Part shown: one piece after another, positions 21,488-33,247 of the stretch
Position numbering within the stretch: the first letter of the stretch is position 1
Layout of the letters: every line of letters begins with the position of its first letter
NCBI RefSeq assembly: GCF_024347495.1
Contig: NZ_AP025490.1
Location: 682,001-746,000 of the forward strand
Direction: 5' to 3'
Source: Vibrio gallaecicus
GTDB lineage: Bacteria > Pseudomonadota > Gammaproteobacteria > Enterobacterales > Vibrionaceae
DNA length: 64,000 bases
Made by a program: the position numbers and the translations under genes
Notes under the pieces: model-generated
The model's input: only the letters and a program-made list of their open reading frames with translations
Told to the model about the DNA's origin: nothing
Database searches by the model: none

Positions 21488-22819
21488 TCAGTTTATATCG
21501 ATGACTTTGGATTCGATGATTCCATCTTCCACTTGTGTTTTTATCACTTCACCCACTTCTACATTTTTAATTGATGAAATAGTTGTTCCAGATTTCGAAT
21601 GAGAAATACTGTAGCCACGTTTTAAAGTCGCCAGTGGACTAACTGTTTCCAGTTTTTCAGCAGCCATCGCTAGCTGGTGGCGCGTGGTTAGTAAACTTCT
21701 ATCCATTGCGTCTAATAACTTCTGCTCAGATCGTTGTAGATGAAGTTTTTGTTCACCTAAACGTTTTATTGGAGAATGAAGTTGTAGCTGGTGATGTTTG
21801 CGTTCAATATCTTGAGAGCGTACTTTGATGAATTTGTTTATGCTTTGACGCAAACGTGTATCAAGATCATCCAACTGCTGGCTTTGTTTTTGTAATTGGT
21901 AACTCGGATGGTTTCTTTCTAGTCGGTGTGTAAGCAATTGGGTGTGCTTACCTTGCTTGAGTAGAAAATGGCGAATGGCACTATTTAAACGCGCTTTCTT
22001 AGCAGCGAAAGCTTGCTCTTTATTACTATTATCACGGCTCACTAGCTCTGCGGCAGCAGATGGCGTAGGTGCACGCATATCTGCAACGAAATCCGCAATT
22101 GTCACGTCTACTTCATGACCTACAGCACTGATGATAGGAATTTGGCTTGCTGCGATAGTTCTCGCAACAATTTCATTATTGAAGCACCATAAATCTTCTA
22201 ATGAGCCTCCCCCTCGACCCACAATTAACACATCACATTCATCACGTTCATTTGCTCGACCTATAGCTTGTGCTATTTGAATCGAGGCTTCTTCACCTTG
22301 AACCATTGTTGGATAAATGACGACGGGTAATGATGGATCTCTTCGCTTTAAAACATCCAAAATATCGTAAAGTGCAGCGCCTGTTTTAGAGGTAATGATA
22401 CCGACTCGTTTAGGGTGTTCAGGTAAGTCTTGTTTACTAGATTGAGAGAATAAACCTTCTGCAGCGAGATTCATTTTCAGCTTCTCGAATTCTTGTTGAA
22501 GTCGACCATCACCTTCAGGCTGCATGCTTTCAATTATCAGTTGGTAATCACCACGTGGTTCATAAAGAGAAAGGCGAGCTTTCACTAGAACTTGGTTACC
22601 ATTTTTAGGTTTAAATGAAACATTACGGTTGTTCCCACGGAACATCGCACACTTTACTTGAGCTCGAGAATCTTTAAGCGTTAGGTACCAGTGACCTGAA
22701 ACCGGAGCTGAGAAATTAGAAATTTCGCCGATCAGCCAGACAATTCCCATTTCATTTTCAAGAAGTAAGCGAACCTCAGAGTTGAGGCGAGACACAGTGA
22801 AGATATTTGGATTGGTCAT
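21488..22819 (-). CDS. xseA: Exodeoxyribonuclease VII large subunit
   Basis: The large, catalytic subunit of ExoVII, which degrades single-stranded DNA in repair. It has an N-terminal OB fold ([16 protein letters not shown]...[10 protein letters not shown]), the catalytic domain ([23 protein letters not shown]) and a long coiled coil. I start at ATG 22819 (MTNPNIF), giving 443 residues. A longer frame to 22894 would invade the guaB promoter region. It is divergent from guaB. Confidence 0.95.
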   Translation of the reverse strand: MTNPNIFTVSRLNSEVRLLLENEMGIVWLIGEISNFSAPVSGHWYLTLKDSRAQVKCAMFRGNNRNVSFKPKNGNQVLVKARLSLYEPRGDYQLIIESMQPEGDGRLQQEFEKLKMNLAAEGLFSQSSKQDLPEHPKRVGIITSKTGAALYDILDVLKRRDPSLPVVIYPTMVQGEEASIQIAQAIGRANERDECDVLIVGRGGGSLEDLWCFNNEIVARTIAASQIPIISAVGHEVDVTIADFVADMRAPTPSAAAELVSRDNSNKEQAFAAKKARLNSAIRHFLLKQGKHTQLLTHRLERNHPSYQLQKQSQQLDDLDTRLRQSINKFIKVRSQDIERKHHQLQLHSPIKRLGEQKLHLQRSEQKLLDAMDRSLLTTRHQLAMAAEKLETVSPLATLKRGYSISHSKSGTTISSIKNVEVGEVIKTQVEDGIIESKVIDIN

Positions 22820-23074
22820 AGAGTGACTATCATTCTTAGAATCTAACCCACAAGACGTGAGTATGGAAGATAGCGGCAATATAATACATAGCAAGGGGTA
22901 TAATGCAAATTAAAATTATAAAAATGAGTAGCCAAGCGATTTCGTTAGCCGTATAATCCGTCCGCAATATCTAATCCAAATGCAGTTTGATTTTCCTTAA
23001 TTGGCTGCCCTCATTAGGCGAAACGATGAGATTGGATTGTTTCTTTTTACTCCTATTATTGTGAGATATTGCAA

Positions 23075-24538
23075 ATGCTAAGAATTGCCAAAGAAGCGCT
23101 GACATTCGACGACGTACTGCTAGTGCCAGCACACTCCACCGTTCTCCCTAATACAGCTGATCTTCGCACTCAGTTGACGAAGAATATTTCCCTAAACATC
23201 CCAATGATCTCTGCATCGATGGATACTGTGACAGAAGCTCGCCTAGCGATTGCACTGGCACAAGAAGGCGGAATAGGCTTCATTCATAAGAACATGTCTA
23301 TAGAACAACAAGCTGAAATGGTTCGCCAGGTTAAAATTTACGAAGCAGGTGTAGTTTCTCACCCTGTTACAGTAAACCCTGACGCGACAATCGCTGATGT
23401 TGTAGCTCTTACTGAAAAACACGGTTTTGCCGGTTTCCCTGTTGTTACTGAAACAAACGAACTTGTTGGTATTATTACTGGCCGTGATGTTCGCTTTGTT
23501 ACTGACCTTTCTAAGAAAGTTGATGTAGTAATGACGCCTAAAGCTCGCCTTGCTTCTGTTAAAGAAGGTGCAACTCGTGAAGAAGTTCAAGAGAAAATGC
23601 ACGAAGCGCGTGTTGAAAAAGTTCTAGTAGTAAATGATGACTTCCAATTAACAGGAATGATCACTGCAAAAGACTTCCATAAAGCAGAACGTAAACCAAA
23701 CGCTTGTAAAGATGAGCGCGGCAGCCTACGTGTAGGTGCAGCTGTTGGTGCTGGCGCTGGTAACGAAGAGCGCGTTGCTGCTCTTGTTGAAGCTGGTGTA
23801 GACGTTCTACTTATCGACTCTTCACACGGTCACTCTGAAGGCGTACTTAACCGTATCCGCGAAACTCGTGCTGCGTACCCTGATCTACAAATCATCGGTG
23901 GTAACGTAGCAACTGGCGCTGGCGCTCGTGCTCTTATCGAAGCGGGTGTTAGTGCGGTTAAAGTGGGTATCGGCCCGGGTTCAATCTGTACTACTCGTAT
24001 TGTTACTGGTGTAGGTGTTCCTCAAGTAACAGCAATCGCTGATGCCGCTGAAGTGGCAAACGAATACGGTATTCCAGTAATCGCAGATGGCGGTATCCGC
24101 TTCTCTGGCGATATCTGTAAAGCTATCGTTGCTGGCGCATCTTGTGTGATGGTTGGTTCAATGTTCGCGGGTACTGAAGAAGCTCCGGGTGAAGTTATCC
24201 TTTATAACGGTCGTTCTTACAAGTCTTACCGTGGTATGGGTTCTCTTGGCGCTATGTCTCAAGGTTCTTCTGACCGTTACTTCCAATCTGATAACGCTGC
24301 AGACAAGCTTGTTCCAGAAGGTATTGAAGGTCGTATCGCATACAAAGGTCGTCTAAAAGAGATCGTTCACCAACAGATGGGTGGTTTACGCTCAAGCATG
24401 GGCCTAACGGGTTCTGCAACTGTTGAAGACATGCGTACTAAAGCTGAGTTTGTTCGTATCTCTGGTGCGGGCATGAAAGAATCTCACGTACACGATGTTC
24501 AAATCACGAAAGAAGCACCTAACTACCGTTTAGGTTAA
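23075..24538 (+). CDS. guaB: IMP dehydrogenase
   Basis: Oxidises IMP to XMP, the committed step of GMP synthesis. The catalytic loop [10 protein letters not shown] holds the active cysteine, and two CBS domains lie between about residues 90 and 205. It has 487 residues starting at ATG 23075 ([16 protein letters not shown]). A TTG six bases upstream is in frame. Confidence 0.98.
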   Translation: MLRIAKEALTFDDVLLVPAHSTVLPNTADLRTQLTKNISLNIPMISASMDTVTEARLAIALAQEGGIGFIHKNMSIEQQAEMVRQVKIYEAGVVSHPVTVNPDATIADVVALTEKHGFAGFPVVTETNELVGIITGRDVRFVTDLSKKVDVVMTPKARLASVKEGATREEVQEKMHEARVEKVLVVNDDFQLTGMITAKDFHKAERKPNACKDERGSLRVGAAVGAGAGNEERVAALVEAGVDVLLIDSSHGHSEGVLNRIRETRAAYPDLQIIGGNVATGAGARALIEAGVSAVKVGIGPGSICTTRIVTGVGVPQVTAIADAAEVANEYGIPVIADGGIRFSGDICKAIVAGASCVMVGSMFAGTEEAPGEVILYNGRSYKSYRGMGSLGAMSQGSSDRYFQSDNAADKLVPEGIEGRIAYKGRLKEIVHQQMGGLRSSMGLTGSATVEDMRTKAEFVRISGAGMKESHVHDVQITKEAPNYRLG

Positions 24539-24557
24539 TAATACGTCCAAACGTTTG

Positions 24558-24590
24558 AATAATGTGCTGATTTAGTCGGCACATTATTTT
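24558..24590 (+). terminator. guaB-guaA intergenic hairpin
   Basis: A 10-bp stem AATAATGTGC/GCACATTATT (24558-24567, 24579-24588) followed by TT. It may partly terminate guaB transcripts; guaA then has its own control region. Confidence 0.65.
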
Positions 24591-24650
24591 ATCTAAAGCC
24601 TGTTTTGTTGAACGTATGATTTTTGCAAAACATTGCCTTATAGATAACTT

Positions 24651-24666
24651 ACGAAAACGTTTGCTT
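24651..24666. promoter_or_regulatory. Candidate PurR box upstream of guaA
   Basis: The 16-mer ACGAAAACGTTTGCTT matches the PurR consensus ANGCAANCGNTTNCNT at all fixed positions but one. It is centred on CG and lies 75 bp upstream of guaA. This suggests purine-responsive repression, which is inferred. Confidence 0.6.
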
Positions 24667-24740
24667 TATTTCTTGAAGAGTTAATCAGAGGTGAGTAAAC
24701 TCGCCTCCGTTTTATCACATAGCCAATAAGACTGCTTACA

Positions 24741-26294
24741 ATGACTAAAAATATTCATGACCAACGTATTCTAATTCTGGACTTCGGTTCTCAATACACA
24801 CAGCTAGTAGCTCGTCGTATTCGTGAGATCGGTGTTTACTGTGAACTTTGGAGCTGGGACGTAGAAGAAGCGGATATTCGTGAATTCAATCCAGACGGTA
24901 TCATCCTATCTGGTGGCCCTGAAAGTGTAACGGAAGATAATTCTCCACGTGCACCTCAGTACGTATTTGATTCAGGTGTTCCTGTCTTCGGTATCTGCTA
25001 CGGCATGCAAACTATGGCTGAGCAACTTGGCGGTAAAGTAGCCACATCTACTGAGCGCGAGTTTGGCTACGCTGCTGTACAAGTAACGGGTGAATCTGCA
25101 CTTTTCGCAGACCTTGAGACAACTCAAGACGTTTGGATGAGCCACGGTGACAAAGTGGTTGAAATCCCTGCTGATTTCACGAAAATCGCAGAAACAGACA
25201 CTTGCCCATACGCAGCAATGGCAAACGAAGATAAGAAATACTACGGTGTTCAATTCCACCCAGAAGTAACGCACACTAAAAACGGCCTAAAAATGCTTGA
25301 GAACTTCGTTCTTAACGCGTGTGGTTGTGAAGGTCTGTGGACTTCAGCTTCTATCATTGAAGATGCTGTTGCACGAATTAAAGAGCAAGTAGGTGACGAC
25401 GAAGTTATCCTTGGTCTTTCTGGTGGTGTTGATTCATCTGTAGTTGCGATGCTTGCTCACCGCGCTATCGGCGACAAACTAACATGTGTATTTGTAGATA
25501 ACGGCCTTCTTCGTTTAAACGAAGGTGAGCAGGTTATGGAGATGTTTGGCAACAAGTTTGGCCTAAACATAATCAAAGTAGACGCTGAAGATCGTTTCCT
25601 TGACGCTCTGGAAGGCGAAGCTGAACCAGAAGCGAAACGTAAGATCATCGGTCACGTATTCGTAGATATCTTCGACGAAGAGTCTAAGAAACTGAAGAAT
25701 GCTAAATGGCTTGCTCAGGGTACTATCTATCCAGACGTTATCGAGTCAGCTGCATCTAAGACTGGTAAAGCACACGTAATTAAGTCTCACCACAACGTTG
25801 GTGGTCTTCCTGATGATATGGAAATGGGTCTTGTTGAGCCTCTACGTGAGCTGTTTAAAGATGAAGTACGTAAGATTGGTCTAGAACTTGGTCTTCCATA
25901 CAATATGCTTTACCGCCACCCATTCCCGGGTCCAGGTCTAGGTGTTCGTGTTCTTGGTGAAGTTAAGAAAGAGTACTGTGATCTACTACGTCGTGCTGAT
26001 GCTATCTTCATTGAAGAGCTTCATGCTGCTGACCTTTACCACAAAGTATCTCAAGCATTCACGGTATTCCTACCTGTACGTTCAGTTGGTGTAATGGGTG
26101 ATGGTCGTAAGTACGATTGGGTTGTATCTCTACGTGCTGTAGAAACTATCGACTTCATGACGGCTCACTGGGCGCACCTACCATACGACTTCCTAGGTAA
26201 GGTATCTAACCGTATTATCAACGAAGTTAACGGCATTTCACGTGTTGTTTACGATATTTCTGGTAAGCCACCAGCAACTATCGAGTGGGAATAG
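24741..26294 (+). CDS. guaA: GMP synthase (glutamine-hydrolysing)
   Basis: Converts XMP to GMP using glutamine. The class I amidotransferase domain holds the catalytic cysteine in GICYGMQ and the histidine/glutamate in FHPEVTHT. The ATP pyrophosphatase P-loop is SGGVDSS. It has 517 residues. It is separated from guaB by 202 bp with a hairpin and a PurR-like site, so the two genes may be separately controlled. Confidence 0.98.
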   Translation: MTKNIHDQRILILDFGSQYTQLVARRIREIGVYCELWSWDVEEADIREFNPDGIILSGGPESVTEDNSPRAPQYVFDSGVPVFGICYGMQTMAEQLGGKVATSTEREFGYAAVQVTGESALFADLETTQDVWMSHGDKVVEIPADFTKIAETDTCPYAAMANEDKKYYGVQFHPEVTHTKNGLKMLENFVLNACGCEGLWTSASIIEDAVARIKEQVGDDEVILGLSGGVDSSVVAMLAHRAIGDKLTCVFVDNGLLRLNEGEQVMEMFGNKFGLNIIKVDAEDRFLDALEGEAEPEAKRKIIGHVFVDIFDEESKKLKNAKWLAQGTIYPDVIESAASKTGKAHVIKSHHNVGGLPDDMEMGLVEPLRELFKDEVRKIGLELGLPYNMLYRHPFPGPGLGVRVLGEVKKEYCDLLRRADAIFIEELHAADLYHKVSQAFTVFLPVRSVGVMGDGRKYDWVVSLRAVETIDFMTAHWAHLPYDFLGKVSNRIINEVNGISRVVYDISGKPPATIEWE

Positions 26295-26362
26295 TCCTCG
26301 CGTATTGCGAACAATATCTCTGATAAAGTCTTTATCATTGCAATGATGTCTTAAATATTAGA

Positions 26363-26396
26363 AGCCTCAAACTTAGTTTGGGGCTTTTTATTTTTT
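26363..26396 (+). terminator. guaA terminator
   Basis: Stem AGCCTCAAAC/GTTTGGGGCT (one U-G pair, loop TTA) followed by a T-rich tract of more than ten bases. Confidence 0.85.
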
Positions 26397-26557
26397 TAGA
26401 CATGGTGTCCAAACTTGATGTCATTTTTACTTAGTACACACGGTTAATTAATAACCTCACTCGCACTTCTTATAGTCTAACAAATCTGGACCTACCTTCT
26501 ATCTCCAGACCTATCTACTATTTTATCGACTTATTATGGATAGATAGAGAACTAAAA

Positions 26558-28288
26558 ATGTTTAAACCTAAATATTTAGCTACAGTGCTAGGTTGTTTAC
26601 TGGCGGGCAATAGTTATGCTCAAGTAAATAGCCAATCGTCAATGAATATTCAGCCTGACCCTCAAAACCCCAATGGATATTTGGTTTTAAAGAGTGATCT
26701 CCAAGCTGCAGAACAATCTAAAACCGCTGACCCGATGTATGCAATTTGGTCTCAAGCATTAGAAACTCGTCCTAACGCTGTCGTGGAAGCGATTTTTCCT
26801 GGCTTGGCAAGCAACCCAGATAACGTAAAACGTGTTGAGCGCGTTTTCCCACAATCTGAGTGGGATTTCTTAACTCAAATGGCGGCTCCAGAATATACCT
26901 ATACTCGATTCTTGCGTGCTATTGGCAAGTTCCCTGCTTTTTGCGGAGAGTACACCGATGGGCGTGATTCTGACGCGATATGTAAGAAATCTATTGTGAC
27001 GGCATTTGCTCATTTCTCTCAAGAAACGGGCGGACATATAGCAAAAGATAATACTTGGGATAACCCATTAGCATTGGAAGAGTGGCAACAAGCTTTAGTG
27101 CATGTACGTGAAATGGGGTGGTCAGAAGGACAAGAAGGCTACACGACTGGTTGTGGTCAGAATGATTGGCAAAATGCTCGCTGGCCATGTGCTGCCGGTC
27201 AAGGTTACTTTGGTCGAGGCGCTAAGCAACTGTCTTATCATTTCAACTATGGTGCGTTCTCTGAGGTCATGTACGACGGGGATGCGACTGTACTGTTGAA
27301 TAACCCTGGTCTAGTTGCAGATTCTTGGCTAAACCTTGCTTCTGCTATTTGGTTCTTCTTAACGCCTCAAGCTCCTAAACCAGCGATGTTACATGTTATT
27401 GACCGTACGTGGACGCCATCTCAGCGGGAGTTAGATGCGGGAATTGGTTATGGCTTCGGCACTACAATCAATGTAATCAATGGTGGTATTGAGTGTGGCG
27501 AACAAAATAAAAATAAAGGACAACCAGTTAACCGAATTCGTTACTGGGAAGGTTTAGCTGAACATTACCAAATTCCTATCGAAGCGGATGAAGCGAATAC
27601 TTGCTGGCAGCAAACGCCTTATGGAAGCTTAAACCTAAATGGTGCGACGGACGTGCTTTACACTAACTGGGACGGCAATTGGAAATACTATGCTGATCGC
27701 CCAGAAGGTTACTCGTTCGAGTGTGAACTTGTTGGTTTCCAAACGGCTTATTCAGCGTTAGTCCCTGGGGATTACGAAAAGTGTGTGACGAATTTCTATG
27801 GTTCTCATGCAAGCTGGCCTGAAGTGAAAGTGGTTGATAAACTAGATCCAACTGACCCTGGTACAGATCCTGGTGGTAATGCATGGGATGCGAATAAGGT
27901 CTACAACTCTGGTGATCAAGTTACCTTCAATGGGGCAACTTATGAAGCGAAGTGGTGGAGCCAAGGAAATGAACCAACAGGGGGTGACCCATGGAAGTTG
28001 ATTTCTGGTGAGCCTGTTCCACCAGTTGTGACCGACCCTACGCCTGTAGACCCACCGGTAACCGAGCCGCCAGTCACTGAACCGCCGGTTGTTGAACCAC
28101 CTGTCACTGAGCCACCTGTTGTCGTTGACCCATCAGAATTCATTACGTGGGTGCCAGGTGCTAGCCAGGTGAGCAACGGTGATAAAGTGACTTATAACAG
28201 CAAGTGTTTTGTTGCGAAAAATGGTCCAGGAACATGGGAAACCCCAACCCAATCTAATTGGTTCTGGGATGAGATTAGTTGTCAGTAA
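26558..28288 (+). CDS. Secreted GH19 chitinase with two chitin-binding modules
   Basis: Hydrolyses chitin outside the cell. A signal peptide (residues 1-21, cleavage after SYA) precedes a glycoside hydrolase family 19 domain (about 90-400). The likely acid catalyst is E156 in [10 protein letters not shown], with [16 protein letters not shown] further on. Then come a CBM5/12-type module (about 447-485: [20 protein letters not shown]), a Pro-Thr-Glu-Val repeat linker (PPVTEPPV), and a second CBM-like module at the C-terminus. It has 576 residues. Preceded by a 263-bp upstream region after the guaA terminator. Confidence 0.9.
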   Translation: MFKPKYLATVLGCLLAGNSYAQVNSQSSMNIQPDPQNPNGYLVLKSDLQAAEQSKTADPMYAIWSQALETRPNAVVEAIFPGLASNPDNVKRVERVFPQSEWDFLTQMAAPEYTYTRFLRAIGKFPAFCGEYTDGRDSDAICKKSIVTAFAHFSQETGGHIAKDNTWDNPLALEEWQQALVHVREMGWSEGQEGYTTGCGQNDWQNARWPCAAGQGYFGRGAKQLSYHFNYGAFSEVMYDGDATVLLNNPGLVADSWLNLASAIWFFLTPQAPKPAMLHVIDRTWTPSQRELDAGIGYGFGTTINVINGGIECGEQNKNKGQPVNRIRYWEGLAEHYQIPIEADEANTCWQQTPYGSLNLNGATDVLYTNWDGNWKYYADRPEGYSFECELVGFQTAYSALVPGDYEKCVTNFYGSHASWPEVKVVDKLDPTDPGTDPGGNAWDANKVYNSGDQVTFNGATYEAKWWSQGNEPTGGDPWKLISGEPVPPVVTDPTPVDPPVTEPPVTEPPVVEPPVTEPPVVVDPSEFITWVPGASQVSNGDKVTYNSKCFVAKNGPGTWETPTQSNWFWDEISCQ

Positions 28289-28313
28289 TGATGTCTAATA
28301 TTTAAAGTAGAAT

Positions 28314-28340
28314 AGGGAGTGTTTTGTCACTCCCTTTTTT
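28314..28340 (+). terminator. Chitinase terminator
   Basis: Stem AGGGAGTG/CACTCCCT with loop TTTTGT, followed by six T residues. It overlaps the last bases of the convergent gene. Confidence 0.85.
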
Positions 28341-29313
28341 ATTCGTTAATTGCTTGCCAGTGAGGTGGCGGTGTTAATCCCCATCTTTCTATTTCTTCTT
28401 TGCTGTAAATAGCTTTACCCTGTTTCCCAATCCGGATTGGTATCTGGTCAGTGTTCTTCCCCGAAAGGATTTGATTGAGAATCTTCCCTGTTTCCATTCC
28501 TTGGCTTTGCCCAAATAGAACAACTCCCCCTAGAGCTTTACCTTTTCCAATGGAAAAATCCCAAAACCCGAATAAAGGCACTGGTGTATGTTGATGCGTC
28601 CATGCCATTAGCTCGTCTGCGTTAACATGGTGTCCTTTCTTATCAATTAAGGTGTGATATAACCCCATCACAATCGCAGCGTATCCTTTTTCTTTGCTTT
28701 CGCTGACGAGGTGTCTCCAACTACTTAAGGTTGTCACGTTTTCGATATCGACAGTGACAGATAGCGAGTTTCTAATCGATTGATACTGCTTTGAAATATA
28801 TTTTTCTGCAATTTTTGAAGTTGTACCTGAGTCGAATAAGACCAATATTTTCGAGTTCTTATTGTTAATTACATCGCCAATCTCATTGATGCTTTTTATC
28901 AATAATGGCTGTTCTAATATCCCTGTTATTTGCGCTTGCCCTTGATAACGAGCAAGGAGTTTTCTCGGGTTAGAATTGATACCCAAAAAGACGATGCTAA
29001 TAGGCTCGTTATAAAGCTTTGGTAACATAAACTTCAGTGCGTTATCGTCGCCCAATACCACGACATCAGGCTTGAGTTCTTGATAGTGTAAAAAGGCTTT
29101 GTGGGCCATTTCTGAAAATTGGTGTTGTGGTAAACGCTTGGTGTCCATTTGGAAGGTCGTTACAGAATGCTCTTCATCTAATGTGTTCCGTATACCTTTT
29201 ACGTAGTCTTTATCCCATGGATATTCAGAGTGATAACTTTCAATGATCAGCACATCTTCAGCGGAAACTGAAGGTGCAAGTAAAGTAAATAGAAACACCA
29301 AGAACAACTTCAT
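28339..29313 (-). CDS. Periplasmic ABC-type substrate-binding protein
   Basis: A secreted binding protein: signal peptide residues 1-18 (cleavage after VSA), then a fold resembling the ABC_sub_bind family (ESYHSEYPWDKDYVKGI, PDVVVLGDDNALKF). It has 324 residues. There is no ABC permease or ATPase gene next to it. Instead it is divergent from a histidine kinase, so it probably acts as a ligand sensor for that kinase. The ligand is unknown. Confidence 0.72.
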   Translation of the reverse strand: MKLFLVFLFTLLAPSVSAEDVLIIESYHSEYPWDKDYVKGIRNTLDEEHSVTTFQMDTKRLPQHQFSEMAHKAFLHYQELKPDVVVLGDDNALKFMLPKLYNEPISIVFLGINSNPRKLLARYQGQAQITGILEQPLLIKSINEIGDVINNKNSKILVLFDSGTTSKIAEKYISKQYQSIRNSLSVTVDIENVTTLSSWRHLVSESKEKGYAAIVMGLYHTLIDKKGHHVNADELMAWTHQHTPVPLFGFWDFSIGKGKALGGVVLFGQSQGMETGKILNQILSGKNTDQIPIRIGKQGKAIYSKEEIERWGLTPPPHWQAINE

Positions 29314-29411
29314 CCCTGCTCTCCTTCAATAATCCATCTATTTAGTATAGCTAAGCTATTCGCTTCTATACTGAAAAGTATGCCACCAAGTGGGCATTGG
29401 AGTGCAAGGTT

Positions 29412-31358
29412 ATGAGTCGTACTAAAAAATTTGAAGATAGTGATAGCAACCCCATTTATAGCCGTATAGGTCGCCGCATAATTCTGATTATGGTGCTTCT
29501 CAGTGGCGTAGTGACGTTACTTGGTACCACTATTCAGCTGTATTGGGATTACAACCGAGAATTTAACAGTGTTGAACAAAGACAGCAGGAAATTAAATCT
29601 GTTCACGCTGAATTACTCGGGGCCTCCTTGTGGAGTTATGATTTAGTTCTGCTTCAGCAAAAATTAGAAGGGCTAGTCAACCTCCCTAAGGTTAATTATT
29701 TGGAAATTCGTTCTGGCAGTTACACCTTTACTGCGGGAAAGAAAGTGACTAAGTACCCGATTCATGCTGAGTTTGTATTGCAATACCAGCCTCAGGTTGA
29801 TGCTCCAATAGAAGCTCTTGGCAGTTTGTATATGGAATCCAATGGAGAGGAAATCTACAGTTATTTACTTCGCCAGTTCTTGGTTACTTTAGTGATTAAC
29901 GCTATCAAAACGACAATTGTTTGTTACCTGATCCTCATGGTTTTCCATAAAAATGTAAATCGACGTATTTTTGCTGTGGCAACCTATCTACGTAAGTTCA
30001 ACCCAAGGCACCCAAGTGACCCATTAAAGCTGGCTTATCATCCATGGGTAATGGAACAGGATGATGAGTTGAATTGGTTGGCAGACGAAACCAATAAAAT
30101 TACGGGTAATATTCGAACCCTCTACAATAATATTCGATTCGAACAAGAACGATTTGTCGATTTTGCCAATGTGTCTTCAGATTGGCTTTGGGAGACTGAT
30201 GAAATTGGCAGGTTAGTGTTTGTATCTGAAGCTATGCAGAAAGCTCTGAATATTGATATTCATCAGCATCCTTTTATTAATGATGTCGGTGGAATACATG
30301 ATGCCTACAGCTTGATCTACCACCTAAGTAAGCAAGAAGACTTTTCAATGTGCGAAGTGAATCTAGAAATTGATGGGCAGCATTTTTATATGATTTTTCA
30401 AGGGATGAGCGTTCTTAAAAAGAATAAATTCAAAGGGTACCGAGGCAGTTCTATTGATGTAACAGCATTAAAAGATGCACAGTTTAGGCTTGAAGATTTA
30501 AATCAAAACCTAGAAATTAAAGTGGCAGAACGTACGTGTGACCTTGAGCGAAGTATGCAGTGTTTAGAAGAGACCCAAGAGCAACTTGTTGAGTCAGAAA
30601 AGCTGGCGGCATTAGGTGGATTAGTTGCGGGTGTCGCTCATGAAGTTAATACACCGCTTGGTATTGCTGTCACGGCTTCTTCTCTGATTAAAGAGTCGTG
30701 TAATGAATTGAACAATGCGTTTACTTCACAAACATTAACGAGCCAGCAATTTGAACAAATCATGCAGCAGATGAACCAAGCAAGCGTTTTACTAGAGGAT
30801 AACTTAAATCGTGGCGCTAAATTGATCAGAGATTTCAAGCAAACTGCAGTGGACCAAGTATCAGAAAGTCGCAGTCAATTTAACGTAAAACAAAGCTTAG
30901 ATGCGCTCATTGCCAGTATTCATCCTGAAACGAGAAAAGTACCAGTAACTCCATGCTTAGACGGCGATCCCAGTATCACAATGAACAGTTTACCTGGCGT
31001 ATTAACGCAAGTGGTATCTAACCTCATTTTGAACAGCGTGAATCATGCTTTCTCTGAGAAGCAAGATGCGGAGATAATACTGAACTTTCATGTAGAGGGT
31101 GATTACATTATTTTTATTTATAGAGATAACGGCTGTGGCGTAGACAGAACCTTACATCAGAAAATTTTTGAACCCTTTTTCACCAGTAAAAGAGGACAAG
31201 GTGGTTCTGGGCTTGGTTTGAACTTGGTTTTTAATTTGATTCATCAGAAACTTGCTGGGCAACTCAGCTTTGAATCTGAATTAGGGAGTGGAGTGACTTT
31301 TACTTTTTCATTACCTAGAAATTTACCGATGAACGATGAAAAATCAAATGAGCCCTAA
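29412..31358 (+). CDS. Membrane-bound PAS sensor histidine kinase
   Basis: Autophosphorylates in response to a periplasmic signal. Two membrane spans (about residues 16-38 and 155-178) flank a periplasmic domain. A PAS-like domain (about 245-350) and coiled coil follow, then the HisKA H-box GLVAGVAHEVNTPLG with H410 and an HATPase domain (DNGCGVD, GQGGSGLGL). I start at ATG 29412, giving 648 residues; a TTG at 29397 is also in frame. Likely partners are the divergent binding protein and the convergent HD-GYP regulator. Confidence 0.88.
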   Translation: MSRTKKFEDSDSNPIYSRIGRRIILIMVLLSGVVTLLGTTIQLYWDYNREFNSVEQRQQEIKSVHAELLGASLWSYDLVLLQQKLEGLVNLPKVNYLEIRSGSYTFTAGKKVTKYPIHAEFVLQYQPQVDAPIEALGSLYMESNGEEIYSYLLRQFLVTLVINAIKTTIVCYLILMVFHKNVNRRIFAVATYLRKFNPRHPSDPLKLAYHPWVMEQDDELNWLADETNKITGNIRTLYNNIRFEQERFVDFANVSSDWLWETDEIGRLVFVSEAMQKALNIDIHQHPFINDVGGIHDAYSLIYHLSKQEDFSMCEVNLEIDGQHFYMIFQGMSVLKKNKFKGYRGSSIDVTALKDAQFRLEDLNQNLEIKVAERTCDLERSMQCLEETQEQLVESEKLAALGGLVAGVAHEVNTPLGIAVTASSLIKESCNELNNAFTSQTLTSQQFEQIMQQMNQASVLLEDNLNRGAKLIRDFKQTAVDQVSESRSQFNVKQSLDALIASIHPETRKVPVTPCLDGDPSITMNSLPGVLTQVVSNLILNSVNHAFSEKQDAEIILNFHVEGDYIIFIYRDNGCGVDRTLHQKIFEPFFTSKRGQGGSGLGLNLVFNLIHQKLAGQLSFESELGSGVTFTFSLPRNLPMNDEKSNEP

Positions 31359-31403
31359 ACCCTAAACCATGAATTATGAACATCGATGATGGATACTGAA
31401 AGT

Positions 31404-32948
31404 CTAATCTGGGTGTGATTCTCGAATCTCAATAAATTCATTCCAATGTTCAACAAGTAGATCGACAAGTTTGGGTTCAAAGTGCTTACCTCTTTGAGCG
31501 AAGACTTCATTTTTAATGTCATCATCTGACCATGCTTTTTTGTAACTGCGAATTGACCCTAGCGCATCAAATACATCTGCTAACGCAGTAATTCGACCAC
31601 TAATAGGAATATCAAATTGGCTTAGTTGGGTAGGGTAGCCATTACCGTCCCATTTTTCATGGTGGTTTTGAGCGATCTCTTTAGCGACAGAAATGAGTTT
31701 TCGTTTTGATTTACTGAGAATGTCGACACCATATTCAACATGCTTTTGCATGGTTGCCCATTCCTCAGCATCTAGTTTTCCTGGTTTATGCAAAATGCTA
31801 TCAGGTATGGCGACCTTTCCCACATCATGCAAAGGTGAGGCATGCTTTATCATCTGAACTTCTTGTGGAGGTAATCCATAAAGCTGTGCTAGTTTTTCAC
31901 TAAAAAGTGAAACTCTTTGTACATGAGCACCAGTTTCTTTGCTTCTTGCCTCTACCGCATTTGCTAAGTTATAGACCAACTCCTTAGATGTTTCGCGTAG
32001 GTCGACAAGTAGGTTTAGGTTTTCAAAAGTTAGCCCAATATTGTGCATATAGATTTCGAGTAATTGCTTATCTAATTCACTCAGTTTATGGGATATATTG
32101 ATATAGAGAAGGCTGTCTACTCCGGATTCATCAGTCATATGAAAAACATAGGCATCATCATAGCTTTGGCTACTTTGTTGGGTAAGCGCAAACTGACAAC
32201 GGGCTGAGACAACCTCGGGTAATACTTCAAAGAGGCATTCAGAGTAAGAATCTACATAATCCCCCGTCGCGGCTAATGTTAACGCTCGTGACTCTTCACC
32301 ATCAGGTCGAGGTTTGACTAAGCAATAAAAGGCAGAGGCGTCTAATTGAATCAACGATGTTAATTGGCTCAAAACAGAAGAGGCATAATCTTTTAAAGTA
32401 GTTGTATTTTGGACGTTTGCTGAAGCTTGAATCACCTTGCTCAGCCCTTCTTTTTGGACTTCAATGGTGGTCAGATCTCGGTAGGCACGAAGCATTGAAT
32501 AGAGGAGAGTCTTGAGTTTCTGTGTCGTCAACTCGGTTTTTTCTTTGTAGTCATCAATTTCATACTCTTGAATAACAAAATCTTCAGGCGCTTGCCCGGC
32601 TTGTCCCGTTCTAAGGACTAAACGAATTTTAGTATTTTTCAGCTCTTCCCTTATGTATTTGACCACATCTAACCCTGCATGATCATGCTCCATCACCACG
32701 TCTACTAACGCAAGAGCAATGTCTTTATGTTGAGCCAAAATGCTTTTGGCTTCAGCCGCAGAGTAAGCCGAGATAAGGTCTAAACCTTTCCCTTGGAATG
32801 TAAAGTTAGCTAGTACCAACTTAGTCACTTGGTGCATCTGCTCATCGTCATCGATTAACAATACTTTCCACTGTGCCACATCTAAAGGAGGTGGCACGGG
32901 TGTACTGGGAGATGAAGAGAGTTCCCTGTGATCGGCAAACAAATCCAT
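31404..32948 (-). CDS. Response regulator with HD-GYP phosphodiesterase domain
   Basis: Predicted to degrade cyclic di-GMP when phosphorylated. A receiver domain (about residues 25-145; LLIDDDEQ and LVDVVM with the phosphoacceptor Asp) is followed by a DUF3369-like region and an HD-GYP domain with HDVGK (near 374) and HHEKWDGNGYP (near 430). I choose ATG 32948 (MDLFADHRE), giving 514 residues. The frame stays open to a GTG at 33077, so the start is uncertain. It converges on the kinase gene. Confidence 0.85.
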   Translation of the reverse strand: MDLFADHRELSSSPSTPVPPPLDVAQWKVLLIDDDEQMHQVTKLVLANFTFQGKGLDLISAYSAAEAKSILAQHKDIALALVDVVMEHDHAGLDVVKYIREELKNTKIRLVLRTGQAGQAPEDFVIQEYEIDDYKEKTELTTQKLKTLLYSMLRAYRDLTTIEVQKEGLSKVIQASANVQNTTTLKDYASSVLSQLTSLIQLDASAFYCLVKPRPDGEESRALTLAATGDYVDSYSECLFEVLPEVVSARCQFALTQQSSQSYDDAYVFHMTDESGVDSLLYINISHKLSELDKQLLEIYMHNIGLTFENLNLLVDLRETSKELVYNLANAVEARSKETGAHVQRVSLFSEKLAQLYGLPPQEVQMIKHASPLHDVGKVAIPDSILHKPGKLDAEEWATMQKHVEYGVDILSKSKRKLISVAKEIAQNHHEKWDGNGYPTQLSQFDIPISGRITALADVFDALGSIRSYKKAWSDDDIKNEVFAQRGKHFEPKLVDLLVEHWNEFIEIRESHPD

Positions 32949-33247
32949 ATGCAATCTCGATTCAACATTAATAGCCTCTTTTATAGGTTTAGCATAGTTC
33001 AATGCTTCACGTATGGATTGGCACTGTGAAATCCCATCAAAGGATGTAAATACGAAAAATTTAAAATGCGTTATCACAGAATGTTATAAGAATGAATATT
33101 ATCTAGTTCACATTTGTATATGTGATCATTTGTACAACCTTAGTTTTCGATAACTTAATTTTTGTTACTGAAGTTTATAGATTAAAATTTTCTTACAATT
33201 TATATCGTTTTTTTTGATAATAAACACTTTAGTAAGGTAAATCTGCA

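Noticed and set aside
31350-31370. CCCTAAA repeat resembling a telomere sequence
   Set aside because: There are only two copies, at the end of the kinase gene, and chance is a sufficient explanation.
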